Source of the DNA: Chitinophagaceae bacterium
Lineage (GTDB): Bacteria > Bacteroidota > Bacteroidia > Chitinophagales > Chitinophagaceae
Direction: 5' to 3'
Assembly (NCBI GenBank): GCA_947380605.1
Contig: CANCRO010000025.1
Span: forward strand, 1 to 32,678
Length of the DNA stretch: 32,678 nt
Positions 9,291 to 17,969 of the stretch are shown piece by piece (positions within the stretch are counted from its first letter, which is position 1; each line of letters opens with the position of its first letter). The position numbers and the translations under genes were made by a program. Below the pieces are notes generated by a model. That model searched no databases. It was not told where the DNA came from and saw only the letters and a list, made by a program, of their open reading frames with translations.

Positions 9291-10472
9291 ATGAGTCTTT
9301 ATAATAAAAGAGGGGTTTCAGCCCAAAAAGAGGAAGTGCATGCAGCCACAAAGCATCTGGATCAGGGGCTTTATCCTAATGCATTTTGTAAAATATATCC
9401 TGATTATTTGGGTGGCGCGGATGATTTTGTTAGTGTGATGCACGCCGATGGTGCAGGAACCAAGAGTATTCTTGCCTATTTATATTGGAAGGAAACAGGA
9501 GATATCAATATTTGGAAGGGAATTGCACAGGATGCTATTGTAATGAATTTGGATGATTTACTTTGTGTTGGTGTGTATGACAGGATTGTTTTTAACTCTA
9601 CCATCGATCGCAACAAAACGATTATTCCTGGAGAAGTTTTGTCTCAGATAATTAATGGATCACAGCAATTATTCGATGAGCTAAAAAACTATGGAGTTAC
9701 TATTCATTATTTAGGTGGCGAAACAGCTGATGTGGGAGATGTAGTTAGAACCATTGCTGTAAACGGAACCATGACTTGTCGTTTTCCAAAAAGTAAAGTA
9801 ATCAGTAATGATAAAATAAAGGCAGGTGATGTAATTGTAGGACTTGCTAGTTTTGGTCAAGCTAGTTATGAAACGGAATATAATAGTGGCATTGGTAGTA
9901 ATGGACTTACTAGTGCAAGGCATGATGTGTTGAGTAAATTTTATGCGGATCATTTTAAGGAAAGTTACAATACTAGTTTACCCGAAGAAGTTGTTTATAT
10001 CGGAAAAAATAAACTCTCTGATTCGGTTTCATTTACTGAATACAATCAAACGATTACAACTACTATTGGTAAATTGATTCTCTCGCCTACACGCACTTAT
10101 GCGCCAGTTGTAAAGCAATTGTTAGAAAATCATTTTGATAAAATCCATGGATTAATTCATTGTAGCGGAGGGGGACAAACAAAGTGTATGAAATATCTTC
10201 CAGACAATTTCAGGATAGTAAAAGATAATTTATTTGATGCACCAGAAATATTTAAAATAATTCAGCAGAGCAGCGGAAGTAATAATAAAGAGATGTATGA
10301 GGTTTTTAATATGGGCTGTCGACTTGAAATATATTGTTCAGCTGAAGATGCAGAAATAATGATGGCTACCGCTCAATCATTTAATATTGAAGCAAGAGTG
10401 ATTGGTAGAGTAGAACCCAATGATAAAAAAGAATTGATCATTCAATTAAAAGAAGAAGAAATCGTGTATTAA
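9291..10472 (+). CDS. purM: Phosphoribosylformylglycinamidine cyclo-ligase (AIR synthase)
   Basis: PurM converts formylglycinamidine ribonucleotide and ATP to aminoimidazole ribonucleotide, the fifth step of purine synthesis. The 393-residue protein starts 'SLYNKRGVSAQKEEV', has 'DFVSVMHADGAGTKS' (about 46-60) and 'YLGGETADVGD' (about 140-150), and a C-terminal domain with 'GLIHCSGGGQTKCMKYLP' near 287. It is longer than the ~345-residue E. coli enzyme and somewhat divergent from it, so a PurM-like paralogue of the AIR synthase superfamily cannot be fully excluded. No other purine gene is nearby. ftsE follows after 43 bases with no terminator, so the two may be co-transcribed. Confidence 0.85.
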   Translation: MSLYNKRGVSAQKEEVHAATKHLDQGLYPNAFCKIYPDYLGGADDFVSVMHADGAGTKSILAYLYWKETGDINIWKGIAQDAIVMNLDDLLCVGVYDRIVFNSTIDRNKTIIPGEVLSQIINGSQQLFDELKNYGVTIHYLGGETADVGDVVRTIAVNGTMTCRFPKSKVISNDKIKAGDVIVGLASFGQASYETEYNSGIGSNGLTSARHDVLSKFYADHFKESYNTSLPEEVVYIGKNKLSDSVSFTEYNQTITTTIGKLILSPTRTYAPVVKQLLENHFDKIHGLIHCSGGGQTKCMKYLPDNFRIVKDNLFDAPEIFKIIQQSSGSNNKEMYEVFNMGCRLEIYCSAEDAEIMMATAQSFNIEARVIGRVEPNDKKELIIQLKEEEIVY

Positions 10473-10515
10473 AATAATGATCTCTTTGAATTTAAATACT
10501 TAAAAGCTATTTATT

Positions 10516-11202
10516 ATGTCTCAAGCAATCGTAGAATTAAAAAATGTAAATATTTACCAGAGTAGTTCTCTCATTTTAAGTGAGGTAAATATTTCTATCG
10601 ATAAAGGAGAGTTTGTTTACTTGGTAGGTAAAACGGGTACTGGGAAAAGTAGTCTTTTAAAAACATTATATGGTGATCTTACTTTAACAGAAGGTGAGGG
10701 GACTGTGGTTGGTTACAACTTGCGGGAATTAGATTGGAAGAAAGTACCTTTTCTTCGACGCAGTTTGGGAGTAGTTTTTCAGGATTTTCAATTATTAACC
10801 GATCGGAATGTAAATGAAAATTTGAAATTTGTTTTAAAAGCTACTGGCTGGAAAGATGAAAATTTAATGAATGAAAAAATTGCCGATGTATTGAATAAAG
10901 TAGGTTTAAAAACTAAGGGTTTCAAAATGCCTTTTGAAATGAGTGGGGGTGAACAGCAGCGCGTTGATATTGCTAGGGCATTATTAAATTCTCCCCGGTT
11001 AATTCTGGCTGATGAACCTACGGGTAACCTCGATCCTCAAACGAGCGATGAGATTATGCAGTTACTCTTTCATATTTCAAAAGATTATGGAACTGCTATT
11101 GTGATGGCAACTCACGATTATATGGTGATTAATAAGTTTCCTGCTAGAACGATCAAAACAGAAAGTGGGAAAGTAGTTGATAATGCTAGTATAACTCAAT
11201 AA
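10516..11202 (+). CDS. ftsE: Cell division ATP-binding protein FtsE
   Basis: This is an ABC-type ATPase of 228 residues, the usual FtsE length. In other bacteria FtsE works with the membrane protein FtsX at the division site to control peptidoglycan hydrolases. Visible motifs are Walker A GKTGTGKS (38-45), the Q-loop region '[10 protein letters not shown]' near 88, signature '[16 protein letters not shown]' near 140, Walker B '[12 protein letters not shown]' near 161, and the H-loop 'MATHD' near 198. FtsX is not adjacent. The LolD/MacB-type ATPases are close relatives, but the short form and 'FQDFQLL' fit FtsE best. It follows purM by 43 bases. Confidence 0.85.
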   Translation: MSQAIVELKNVNIYQSSSLILSEVNISIDKGEFVYLVGKTGTGKSSLLKTLYGDLTLTEGEGTVVGYNLRELDWKKVPFLRRSLGVVFQDFQLLTDRNVNENLKFVLKATGWKDENLMNEKIADVLNKVGLKTKGFKMPFEMSGGEQQRVDIARALLNSPRLILADEPTGNLDPQTSDEIMQLLFHISKDYGTAIVMATHDYMVINKFPARTIKTESGKVVDNASITQ

Positions 11203-11315
11203 TCATTTTTTTCTATTGCTATTTAAGTAGTCTTTGTTCATACATGAAAAGAACTTAGTAATTATCTTGCATATATTATAAAATTATATTATACTTAGGG
11301 TATAATTCATTTTAT

Positions 11316-11816
11316 ATGCTTCACTTACCGAGTCTTACACCAAGCTATCTTACTCATCGTCCTTTATTTTTACCGATATTATGCCTATTAACCTTCTTTG
11401 GAAGTGTTACTGGGCTTGTATTTAACGGTGTTGGATATTTTAATGCCGAAACCTTGGTGAATAGGATTGCTTCTAAAAGTTCTAATAGTCGGCTGAGAGT
11501 ATTAGATTACTCCAATGGGGATTTAGCTACCCCTTTTATTCGCATTGGAAATATTACTGAAGCGAACTATAAGAAATTTTCCATTGGGGGAGCGGTTTCT
11601 TGTATACTTTGTTTGGTAGGTTCGGTATTGATGTATCGGGGAAAAAGAAATGGATTTTATTCATTGGTTTTGGGCGTTTTTTTTAACCTGATTTCTCATT
11701 TTCTTCTTTATGGGGATAATTTTGGGGCGATGGGCCTCTCCATGGTGGCTTCCATCATTGGACTTATTATAATCGTTTTATTCTCCTTACACCTAAAATA
11801 CCTTGAAGAGGAATAG
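11316..11816 (+). CDS. Small multi-pass membrane protein, unknown function
   Basis: The 166-residue protein has about four hydrophobic segments: 'LFLPILCLLTFFGSVTGLVF' (about 17-36), one near 91-107 after a polar loop that may face outward, and two from about 113 to the C terminus, which ends in a charged 'KYLEEE' tail. I do not recognise the family. It starts with ATG after an AT-rich stretch and is followed by a ~200-bp gap before rpsO. It is probably its own unit, since the 113 bases after ftsE show no clear element. Confidence 0.65.
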   Translation: MLHLPSLTPSYLTHRPLFLPILCLLTFFGSVTGLVFNGVGYFNAETLVNRIASKSSNSRLRVLDYSNGDLATPFIRIGNITEANYKKFSIGGAVSCILCLVGSVLMYRGKRNGFYSLVLGVFFNLISHFLLYGDNFGAMGLSMVASIIGLIIIVLFSLHLKYLEEE

Positions 11817-11965
11817 TTTATTTTGCCTCAGAAACAGTAGCTCCATTTACTCTCTAGACGAGTTCTAAAGGGAATTTTTATGTTCATTTTACACTAAAAT
11901 TCTCCTTAAACGGCTATTTTATATGAATTTTTGTCATCTGTTTCCTTAAATTGGATAATTTTTCC

Positions 11966-11973
11966 TACTTTTG
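11966..11973 (+). promoter_or_regulatory. Candidate -7 promoter element for rpsO
   Basis: TACTTTTG followed by CC matches TAnnTTTG. It lies 50 nt before the rpsO ATG, leaving a leader of about 45 nt where S15-type autoregulation could act; that last point is inference. Confidence 0.5.
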
Positions 11974-12023
11974 CCAGCTAGAAAAAAAGATAAATTAACA
12001 AAGACGTTATTAAAAACAAAGAA

Positions 12024-12296
12024 ATGCCGTATTTAACAATCGAAAAAAAAGCGAAAATTTTTACAGAATTTGGTGGTAAAGCCTCCAACACAGGTTCAAT
12101 TGAAGGTCAAATTGCCTTGTTGACTGAGCGTATTAATCATATTTCTGATCATCTTAAGGTGAACAAGCATGATTTTTCTTCACAAAGAGGATTGATGATG
12201 ATGGTTGGTCAAAGAAAGCGCCTACTTACCTATCTTAGTAAACATAATTTGACAGGCTATAGAGCATTGATTGAGAAATTAGGTCTCCGTAAATAA
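12024..12296 (+). CDS. rpsO: 30S ribosomal protein S15
   Basis: S15 is a primary 16S rRNA-binding protein of the small subunit. The 90-residue length is standard, and the sequence has the conserved segments '[21 protein letters not shown]' (split here: [10 protein letters not shown] then [11 protein letters not shown]), '[18 protein letters not shown]' and 'KRLLTYL'. The stop is followed by a terminator, and pnp lies downstream in the classical S15-PNPase gene order, though here with a terminator between them. Confidence 0.97.
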   Translation: MPYLTIEKKAKIFTEFGGKASNTGSIEGQIALLTERINHISDHLKVNKHDFSSQRGLMMMVGQRKRLLTYLSKHNLTGYRALIEKLGLRK

Positions 12297-12321
12297 GCTC
12301 ATCTCCATGTTTAAATAATAA

Positions 12322-12361
12322 AATTCCCAACTATTTTTTCAACAGTTGGGAATTCTTTTTT
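12322..12361 (+). terminator. Terminator between rpsO and pnp
   Basis: An 11-bp perfect stem (AATTCCCAACT at 12322-12332 with its complement at 12344-12354) has an 11-nt T-rich loop and is followed by CTTTTTT. It could also be a site where read-through into pnp is adjusted. Confidence 0.8.
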
Positions 12362-12419
12362 ATTAAAATTTTTTACATGGAGTCAATGCATCTTTTCAAA
12401 ATATACAATTTAAATTTTT

Positions 12420-14549
12420 ATGAGTTTTAATATTCAATCAGAAACATTTGATATTGGTGGTGGCCGGATGGTAACCATCGAAACAGGTAAAATGGCTCGC
12501 CAGGCAGATGGAGCCATTACATTGCAACAAGGCAATTGTATTTTGCTAGCTACTGTTGTGGCTAATAAAGAACCAAAAGAAGGTCAAAATTTCTTTCCCT
12601 TATCAGTAGATTATCAAGAGAAATTTTCTTCAGCTGGTCGCGTACCAGGTTCATTTTTTAAGAGAGAAGCTCGTTTGAATGATTACGAAATCTTAACGAG
12701 TCGTTTAATTGATAGAGCATTGCGTCCATTATTTCCAGAAGATTATTTATGTGACGTTCAAGTATTAATTAGCTTGGTATCAAGTGATGCTGAAGTGATA
12801 CCCGATGCCCTTGCTTGTTTAGCAGCATCAGCAGCTTTAGCAGTTTCTGATATTCCTATTCAAGAAATTATTTCTGAAGTTCGTATTGGTAGAAAAAATG
12901 GTCAGTTCATTGTAAATCCTAGTCGTACAGAATTACCTGAATGTGATCTTGAATTTATCATTGCCGCTACAGAAAAAAATATCATGATGGTAGAAGGTGA
13001 GGCCAATGAGTGTTCTGAAGAAGATTTAGTGAAAGCAATTGAACTAGGACATGAAGCAATCAAAATTCAAATTAAAGCACAGCAGCGTTTAAGAGATAAG
13101 GTAGGTAGTACAACCAAAAGAGAGTATACCAAACCTTACCGCAATGAAGCGTTGAACGAAAAAATCATTGCATTTGCTCAAGATAAAACTCTTGGCATTG
13201 CTTCATCGGCTTCAGCAAAGCATGAGAGAAGTGATGCATTTGATGCATTAAAAAAAGAAGTAAAAGAATTTTTAGGCGATGAATTGCCTGCAGAAGATAA
13301 AGCCTTAATCGGTCACTATTTCGGTGAATTACAATATAATGTGGTAAGGGACATGATTCTTAGGGATAGAAAGCGTTTGGATGGAAGAGGTACAGAAGAT
13401 ATCCGTAACCTATCGATGGAAACCAATATTTTACCAACCCCTCATGGATCTTCTTTATTTACAAGGGGTGAAACTCAATCATTAACGACTGTTACATTTG
13501 GAACACCGTTGGATGAATTGTTGGTTGAATCAGCTTTTAAATCCGATTATACTAAATTTATTTTGCATTATAATTTCCCACCTTTTTCAACCGGTGAGGT
13601 AAAAATGATGCGTGGTGTTGGACGTCGTGAAGTAGGCCATGGTAATTTAGCTATGCGTTCTCTTAAAAAAATGATGCCTGGTGCTGAATATCCTTATACC
13701 GTTAGGGTAGTAAGTGATATTTTAGAAAGTAATGGTTCATCTTCTATGGCTACAGTATGTGCTGGTTCACTGGCTTTAATGGATGCTGGTGTGCCTATTA
13801 AAAAGCACGTTAGTGGTGTGGCAATGGGCCTTATTAAAAAAGAGGATCAATTTGCTGTGTTAACAGATATCTTGGGTGATGAAGATCATTTAGGTGATAT
13901 GGATTTTAAAGTAACTGGAACTCGTGATGGAATTTGTGGTGTACAGATGGATATTAAAGTAGATGGTTTAAGTATGGACATTATGCGTCAGGCATTGGAA
14001 CAGGCTCGCAAAGGTCGTTTACATATCCTTGATGCAATGTATGCTAGCATTCCTGCTCATAGAGATGATGTGAAACCACATGCTCCAAGAATGGTTAAAT
14101 TAACAATCGATAAAGAATATATCGGAGCTGTTATCGGACCAGGTGGTAAAGTAATTCAAGAAATGCAGCGTGAAACAGGTGCTACTATCAATATCGAAGA
14201 AGTAAACAATGTGGGTGAAGTAAGTGTATTCTCCGCTTCGAAAGAAAGTTTGGATAAAGCAGTTAGCTGGATCAAAGGATTAATTGCTGTGCCAGTAGTA
14301 GGAGATACTTATGAGGGGACCGTTAAGAGCATTAAAGAATTTGGTGCTTTTGTTGAATTTTTACCTAAAAAAGAAGGCTTATTGCATATCAGTGAAATTA
14401 GCTGGAAGCGTTTGGAAACCATGGACGGAATCTTTAAAGAAGGTGATCGTGTGAAAGTTAAATTGTTAGAGGTGGATCAACGTACTGGTAAATTTAAATT
14501 GAGTCGCAAGGTATTGATGCCAAAGCCGGATGCACAAGAAAAACCTTAA
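12420..14549 (+). CDS. pnp: Polyribonucleotide nucleotidyltransferase (PNPase)
   Basis: PNPase degrades RNA from the 3' end by phosphorolysis and is a main RNA-turnover enzyme in the cytoplasm. The 709-residue protein has the full layout: first RNase PH domain (from 'GGGRMVTIETGKMARQADG'), an all-helical linker, second RNase PH domain with 'FSTGEVKMMRGVGRREVGHG' (about 386-405) and the catalytic region 'GDMDFKVTGTRDG' (about 498-510), a KH domain with the GPGGK loop near 569, and an S1 domain from about 628 ('GTVKSIKEFGAFVEF'). The protein ends shortly after the S1 domain. A clear terminator follows. No anomaly was seen. Confidence 0.97.
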   Translation: MSFNIQSETFDIGGGRMVTIETGKMARQADGAITLQQGNCILLATVVANKEPKEGQNFFPLSVDYQEKFSSAGRVPGSFFKREARLNDYEILTSRLIDRALRPLFPEDYLCDVQVLISLVSSDAEVIPDALACLAASAALAVSDIPIQEIISEVRIGRKNGQFIVNPSRTELPECDLEFIIAATEKNIMMVEGEANECSEEDLVKAIELGHEAIKIQIKAQQRLRDKVGSTTKREYTKPYRNEALNEKIIAFAQDKTLGIASSASAKHERSDAFDALKKEVKEFLGDELPAEDKALIGHYFGELQYNVVRDMILRDRKRLDGRGTEDIRNLSMETNILPTPHGSSLFTRGETQSLTTVTFGTPLDELLVESAFKSDYTKFILHYNFPPFSTGEVKMMRGVGRREVGHGNLAMRSLKKMMPGAEYPYTVRVVSDILESNGSSSMATVCAGSLALMDAGVPIKKHVSGVAMGLIKKEDQFAVLTDILGDEDHLGDMDFKVTGTRDGICGVQMDIKVDGLSMDIMRQALEQARKGRLHILDAMYASIPAHRDDVKPHAPRMVKLTIDKEYIGAVIGPGGKVIQEMQRETGATINIEEVNNVGEVSVFSASKESLDKAVSWIKGLIAVPVVGDTYEGTVKSIKEFGAFVEFLPKKEGLLHISEISWKRLETMDGIFKEGDRVKVKLLEVDQRTGKFKLSRKVLMPKPDAQEKP

Positions 14550-14569
14550 GTTTATCTTTTAAATTATAC

Positions 14570-14598
14570 ACTCCGAAGATTTTTCTTCGGAGTTTTTT
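14570..14598 (+). terminator. Terminator after pnp
   Basis: A 10-bp perfect stem (ACTCCGAAGA at 14570-14579 and TCTTCGGAGT at 14584-14593) with a TTTT loop is followed by a T run. Confidence 0.88.
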
Positions 14599-14651
14599 GT
14601 AGTCAAAACTTTATAAAGGCAAGTACTTATATTGAAATATTAAAAAATAGC

Positions 14652-15470
14652 ATGAACTATCTGCAATTTGATTTTGAAATTCTGAACACTGAGCAATCGG
14701 AGCAATTGATAGCACTGTTATCTCAGCAAGGCTTTGAAGGATTTGAAGAGGTGCCTCCAATTGTAAAGGCTTTTATTGCTGAACAAGATTTTAAAGAAGA
14801 TGAATTTTTTGAGGTGATTGAATTGTTTGAGAAATTAGTTTATCAAAAATACACCGTTGAAAATATCAATTGGAATAAGCAATGGGAAGAGGGTTTTCAG
14901 CCGGTGCTGGTGAATGATTTTGTGGGAATAAGGGCAACATTTCATCCTCCTCTTGAAAAGGTACAGCATGAAATTATTATTACCCCCAAAATGAGCTTTG
15001 GTACGGGTCATCATGCAACTACCTTTATGATGATTCAACAGATGAAGGAGATTGATTTTAAAGGTAAAACAGTCTTGGATTTTGGAACAGGGACAGGTGT
15101 ATTAGCTATTTTGGCCGCTAAATTAGGCGCTGCTAATGTTTATGCTATTGACTATGATGAGTGGAGTATCACCAATACCATTGAAAATATTCAGCAGAAT
15201 GGAAGTTCAAATATTCGAGTCGCTCAATTAGCCACCCTTCCTTCTGGAGAAAAATTTGATATTATTTTGGCTAATATCAATTTGAATGTAATTTTAGATA
15301 ATTTAAAATCAATCGTATTGTCATCTATTTCAAATACTTATGTATTGTTAAGTGGATTTTTATTACAAGATGAAACGGAACTTAAAAGTTCTATCTCCGA
15401 AGCGGGCTTGCAGTATATTTCAACTTTAAATCGGGGCGATTGGATATTGATTTTGGCAAAGATGCCCTAA
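14652..15470 (+). CDS. prmA: Ribosomal protein L11 methyltransferase
   Basis: PrmA uses S-adenosylmethionine to trimethylate ribosomal protein L11. The 272-residue protein has the N-terminal substrate-recognition part with 'INWNKQWEEGFQPV', the family motif 'KMSFGTGHHATT' (about 113-124), SAM motif I 'VLDFGTGTGVLAI' (about 141-153) and 'ILANINLNVI' near 205, which is the NPPY-like position of this family. It lies between the pnp terminator and plsY, 79 bases before the plsY start. The start ATG gives a normal N terminus. Confidence 0.93.
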   Translation: MNYLQFDFEILNTEQSEQLIALLSQQGFEGFEEVPPIVKAFIAEQDFKEDEFFEVIELFEKLVYQKYTVENINWNKQWEEGFQPVLVNDFVGIRATFHPPLEKVQHEIIITPKMSFGTGHHATTFMMIQQMKEIDFKGKTVLDFGTGTGVLAILAAKLGAANVYAIDYDEWSITNTIENIQQNGSSNIRVAQLATLPSGEKFDIILANINLNVILDNLKSIVLSSISNTYVLLSGFLLQDETELKSSISEAGLQYISTLNRGDWILILAKMP

Positions 15471-15518
15471 TTGGCTAAACATTAGGGGGCTAAACTATCA
15501 TGGAAATCAAATTTTAGG

Positions 15519-15526
15519 TATCTTTG
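15519..15526 (+). promoter_or_regulatory. Candidate -7 promoter element for plsY
   Basis: TATCTTTG matches TAnnTTTG and lies 23 nt before the plsY ATG. No clear -33 element was found. Confidence 0.45.
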
Positions 15527-15549
15527 TAACTGAACCTACTAAGGAAATA

Positions 15550-16197
15550 ATGAACGAACTACTATTAATCGTTTTAGCCTATATCATTGGATCAATACCT
15601 ACTGCTTTAATCATAAGTAAAGCTTTTTTTCAAATTGACATTAGAGATTTCGGTAGTGGAAATATGGGTGCCACTAATACTTTTCGGGTATTAGGATCAA
15701 AGTATGGTACTATTGTGATGTTTTTCGATATCTTAAAAGGAGTTTTTGCTGTGGGCTTATATGTTTTTTTACCTCATTATCTGACCGACGAGTGGGACAG
15801 AACCAATTTGATGGTAGGACTTGGTTTAGCTGCAGTTATTGGCCATATATTTCCCATTTTTGCCCAATTTAGAGGAGGTAAGGGGGTTGCTACCTTATTT
15901 GGTATGATTTTAACTGTTCAGCCCGTAATAGCTGCAAGCTGTGTAGGCGTTTTCTTACTGGTTTTATTCCTTACTAGGTATGTCTCTTTGAGTTCAATTC
16001 TTGCTGGTTTAGCATTACCCATCTGTGTACTTTGGATTTGGAATGACGAAGTGATACTTTATAGAGTGTTTGCAGTACTTGTTTCTATAATGATTATTCT
16101 TACCCATCAAAAAAATATAGTCAAAATTTTGAAAGGGAATGAAAATAGAGTGCCTATTTTTAAAGCTAGGGATAAACGAAAACTCAATCGGAAATAA
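15550..16197 (+). CDS. plsY: Acyl-phosphate:glycerol-3-phosphate acyltransferase PlsY
   Basis: PlsY makes lysophosphatidic acid from acyl-phosphate and glycerol-3-phosphate in the inner membrane, the first acylation of phospholipid synthesis. The 215-residue protein is strongly hydrophobic, with about five to seven membrane segments. It carries the conserved loops 'YIIGSIPTALII' (11-22), 'DFGSGNMGATNTFRVLG' (33-49) and 'FRGGKGVAT' (near 107), and 'THQKNI' near the C terminus, which ends in a basic tail. Its acyl-phosphate partner PlsX is not in the window. Confidence 0.95.
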   Translation: MNELLLIVLAYIIGSIPTALIISKAFFQIDIRDFGSGNMGATNTFRVLGSKYGTIVMFFDILKGVFAVGLYVFLPHYLTDEWDRTNLMVGLGLAAVIGHIFPIFAQFRGGKGVATLFGMILTVQPVIAASCVGVFLLVLFLTRYVSLSSILAGLALPICVLWIWNDEVILYRVFAVLVSIMIILTHQKNIVKILKGNENRVPIFKARDKRKLNRK

Positions 16198-16261
16198 TCT
16201 CCCTCCAAAAATCTTACCATTTTATTAGGCTTTCAAATTACCTTGAATATTGGTTTGTAGG

Positions 16262-16269
16262 TAATTTTG
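16262..16269 (+). promoter_or_regulatory. Candidate promoter for the M48 lipoprotein gene
   Basis: TAATTTTG matches TAnnTTTG, and a TTG at 16243-16245 lies 16 nt upstream as a possible -33 element. The leader to the ATG would be about 40 nt. Confidence 0.45.
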
Positions 16270-16315
16270 ATCTTTCAATGGATACATCAAAATCATCAGA
16301 TAAATAGTATTAAAT

Positions 16316-17116
16316 ATGAGAAATTTACTGCCTATTTTATTATTTTCAGTGCTTTTTTATAGCTCTTGTACTACCAATGCGGTAACGGGTCGAAAGCAAT
16401 TGAATATATTGCCTGAAGGCCAACTTCAACAAATGGCACTTACTGAGTATAAAACATTCTTATCTCAAAGTAAAGTAGTTGCTAACCATACGAGTAATAA
16501 TGCAGAGATGTTTCGAAGGGTAGGAAGCAAAATAAGTAATGCCATTACCCAATATTATTCAAGTAAGGGAAAGTCTGAAATATTAGAGGGCTATAAGTGG
16601 GAATTCAATTTGGTAGATAATAAGGAAGTGAATGCCTGGTGTATGCCAGGAGGTAAAGTGGTTGTGTATACTGGATTACTCCCGGTTACCCAAAATGAAA
16701 CAGCATTGGCAATTGTACTAGGTCATGAGATAGCCCATGCGGTAGCCAGTCATGGTAATGAACGAATGAGTCAAGCACTGATAACCCAGGGAGTAGGTAT
16801 TGCCGGAGACGTCCTTACCTCTAATAATGGGAAGGTGAATAGTATTTTCAATGGAATATTTGGTCCAGGAAGTCAAATAGGTTTTCTTTTACCTAATTCG
16901 AGATTGCAGGAGTACGAGGCAGATCATTTTGGTTTAATTTTCGCTGCAATGGCTGGTTATAATCCTACTGAGGCTATCCCATTTTGGAAAAGGATGGCTG
17001 CAGCTAGTGGAAATCAAAATACCCCTGAATTTTTGACAACTCACCCCTCCGATGAAAATAGGATCTCCCGTTTACAGGGCTATATGGCTGAGGCTTTACG
17101 ATTTTATAAACCCTAA
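16316..17116 (+). CDS. M48-family zinc metallopeptidase lipoprotein
   Basis: This is a predicted periplasmic or outer-membrane lipoprotein of the LoiP/BepA-like M48 group, whose members remove damaged or misassembled envelope proteins. The 266-residue precursor has a hydrophobic signal with a likely lipidated Cys at 18 (context YSSC), then 'TNAVTGRKQLNIL', typical of this group. The zinc site is HEIAH at 137-141, with the third ligand Glu201 in 'EYEADHFG'. 'THPSDENRISRL' near the C terminus is also conserved in the group. There is no TPR domain, unlike BepA. A short terminator overlaps the stop codon. The substrate is unknown. Confidence 0.88.
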   Translation: MRNLLPILLFSVLFYSSCTTNAVTGRKQLNILPEGQLQQMALTEYKTFLSQSKVVANHTSNNAEMFRRVGSKISNAITQYYSSKGKSEILEGYKWEFNLVDNKEVNAWCMPGGKVVVYTGLLPVTQNETALAIVLGHEIAHAVASHGNERMSQALITQGVGIAGDVLTSNNGKVNSIFNGIFGPGSQIGFLLPNSRLQEYEADHFGLIFAAMAGYNPTEAIPFWKRMAAASGNQNTPEFLTTHPSDENRISRLQGYMAEALRFYKP

Positions 17117-17140
17117 TACCTTGATTTTTCAGGTATTTTT
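17115..17140 (+). terminator. Weak terminator after the M48 gene
   Basis: The arms AATACC (17115-17120) and GGTATT (17132-17137), extended by TGA/TCA with one bulged T, close a TTTT loop and run into a T tract. The left arm begins in the stop codon. Confidence 0.6.
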
Positions 17141-17235
17141 AAGCTAAATCATTGTAAATAGTGAGTTTTATGATGTTTTGTTAAAAATTAAAATTAAATT
17201 TGTGTTACTTTTTTAATCTGTTTCTTAGTTGACCA

Positions 17236-17304
17236 ATGAAAAATTCTTTAAACGATCGGTTGCTACGTCTAGATTATGTTTTTTATATTAAAATTGGTTT
17301 TTAA
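17236..17304 (+). other. Possible 22-codon upstream ORF
   Basis: An ATG at 17236 opens a 22-codon frame beginning MKNSLNDRLLRLDYVF. Its TAA (17302-17304) directly abuts the ATG of the next gene, in the same frame. It could be a short leader peptide coupled to the downstream start, or chance; there is no homology evidence. Confidence 0.25.
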
Positions 17305-17964
17305 ATGGAAGTATTAGCTCCGTCGCAGACTATATTAGAAAAACTGCAATTGAAGGATGAAAAGAATTTATTAATTCAAGGTTTACCGTCAACGGTAGAG
17401 AAGCAATTTGTGAAAATATCGTTTGCAAAAAACGTTACCCCCTTGCTTAAAGCTAGGAAAATTGAATTTGCCCTGGTATTTGCAATTAGTCATAAGCAAC
17501 TGAAGGATATTTTGACCGATGTAGTCCCCGCTTTGCATGATGAAGCGAAGCTTTGGGTTGCCTTCCCTAAGGCAGCATCTAAAATTGTAAGCGATTTGAC
17601 TAGAGAATGTAATTGGGAGTGCATTGCTCAATTTGGCTATGAAGAGGTGAATCTAATCACTATTGATAGTATTTGGACTGCCATGCGGTTTAAAAAATCC
17701 AATAGGAGTGTTAGTAAATCAGTAGTGATTGAAAAAAAAGTAAAGGAAATTAAAGACAGAACTATTTCCACACCTCCAGCATTGGAATTGTTGTTTACTA
17801 AAAATAAAGCGGCTAAAACTTTCTATGAGACCCTTTCATTTTCTGATAAAAATGAATATATCACTTGGATAGCAGGAGCTAAAAAAGAAACGACCAAAAT
17901 TGCTCGATTGGAGGCAACTATCTCTAAGTTAAACTACCTTAAAAGAAGTCCCTCTGAAAAATAG
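17305..17964 (+). CDS. OmdA/YdeI-domain protein with DUF3052-like N-terminal part
   Basis: The 219-residue protein appears to have two parts. Residues ~1-130 resemble the DUF3052 type of small domain ('LLIQGLPSTVEKQF', then 'IWTAMRFKK' at the end). Residues ~160-215 match the OmdA (bacteriocin-protection, YdeI/OmpD-associated) pattern with 'AKTFYETLSFSDKNEYITWI' and a following helix rich in Lys. A basic linker joins them. The molecular role of such proteins is poorly known, so I assign none. It ends 5 bases before the end of the convergent minus-strand gene. The N-terminal assignment is the less certain of the two. Confidence 0.65.
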   Translation: MEVLAPSQTILEKLQLKDEKNLLIQGLPSTVEKQFVKISFAKNVTPLLKARKIEFALVFAISHKQLKDILTDVVPALHDEAKLWVAFPKAASKIVSDLTRECNWECIAQFGYEEVNLITIDSIWTAMRFKKSNRSVSKSVVIEKKVKEIKDRTISTPPALELLFTKNKAAKTFYETLSFSDKNEYITWIAGAKKETTKIARLEATISKLNYLKRSPSEK

Positions 17965-17969
17965 GTGAA

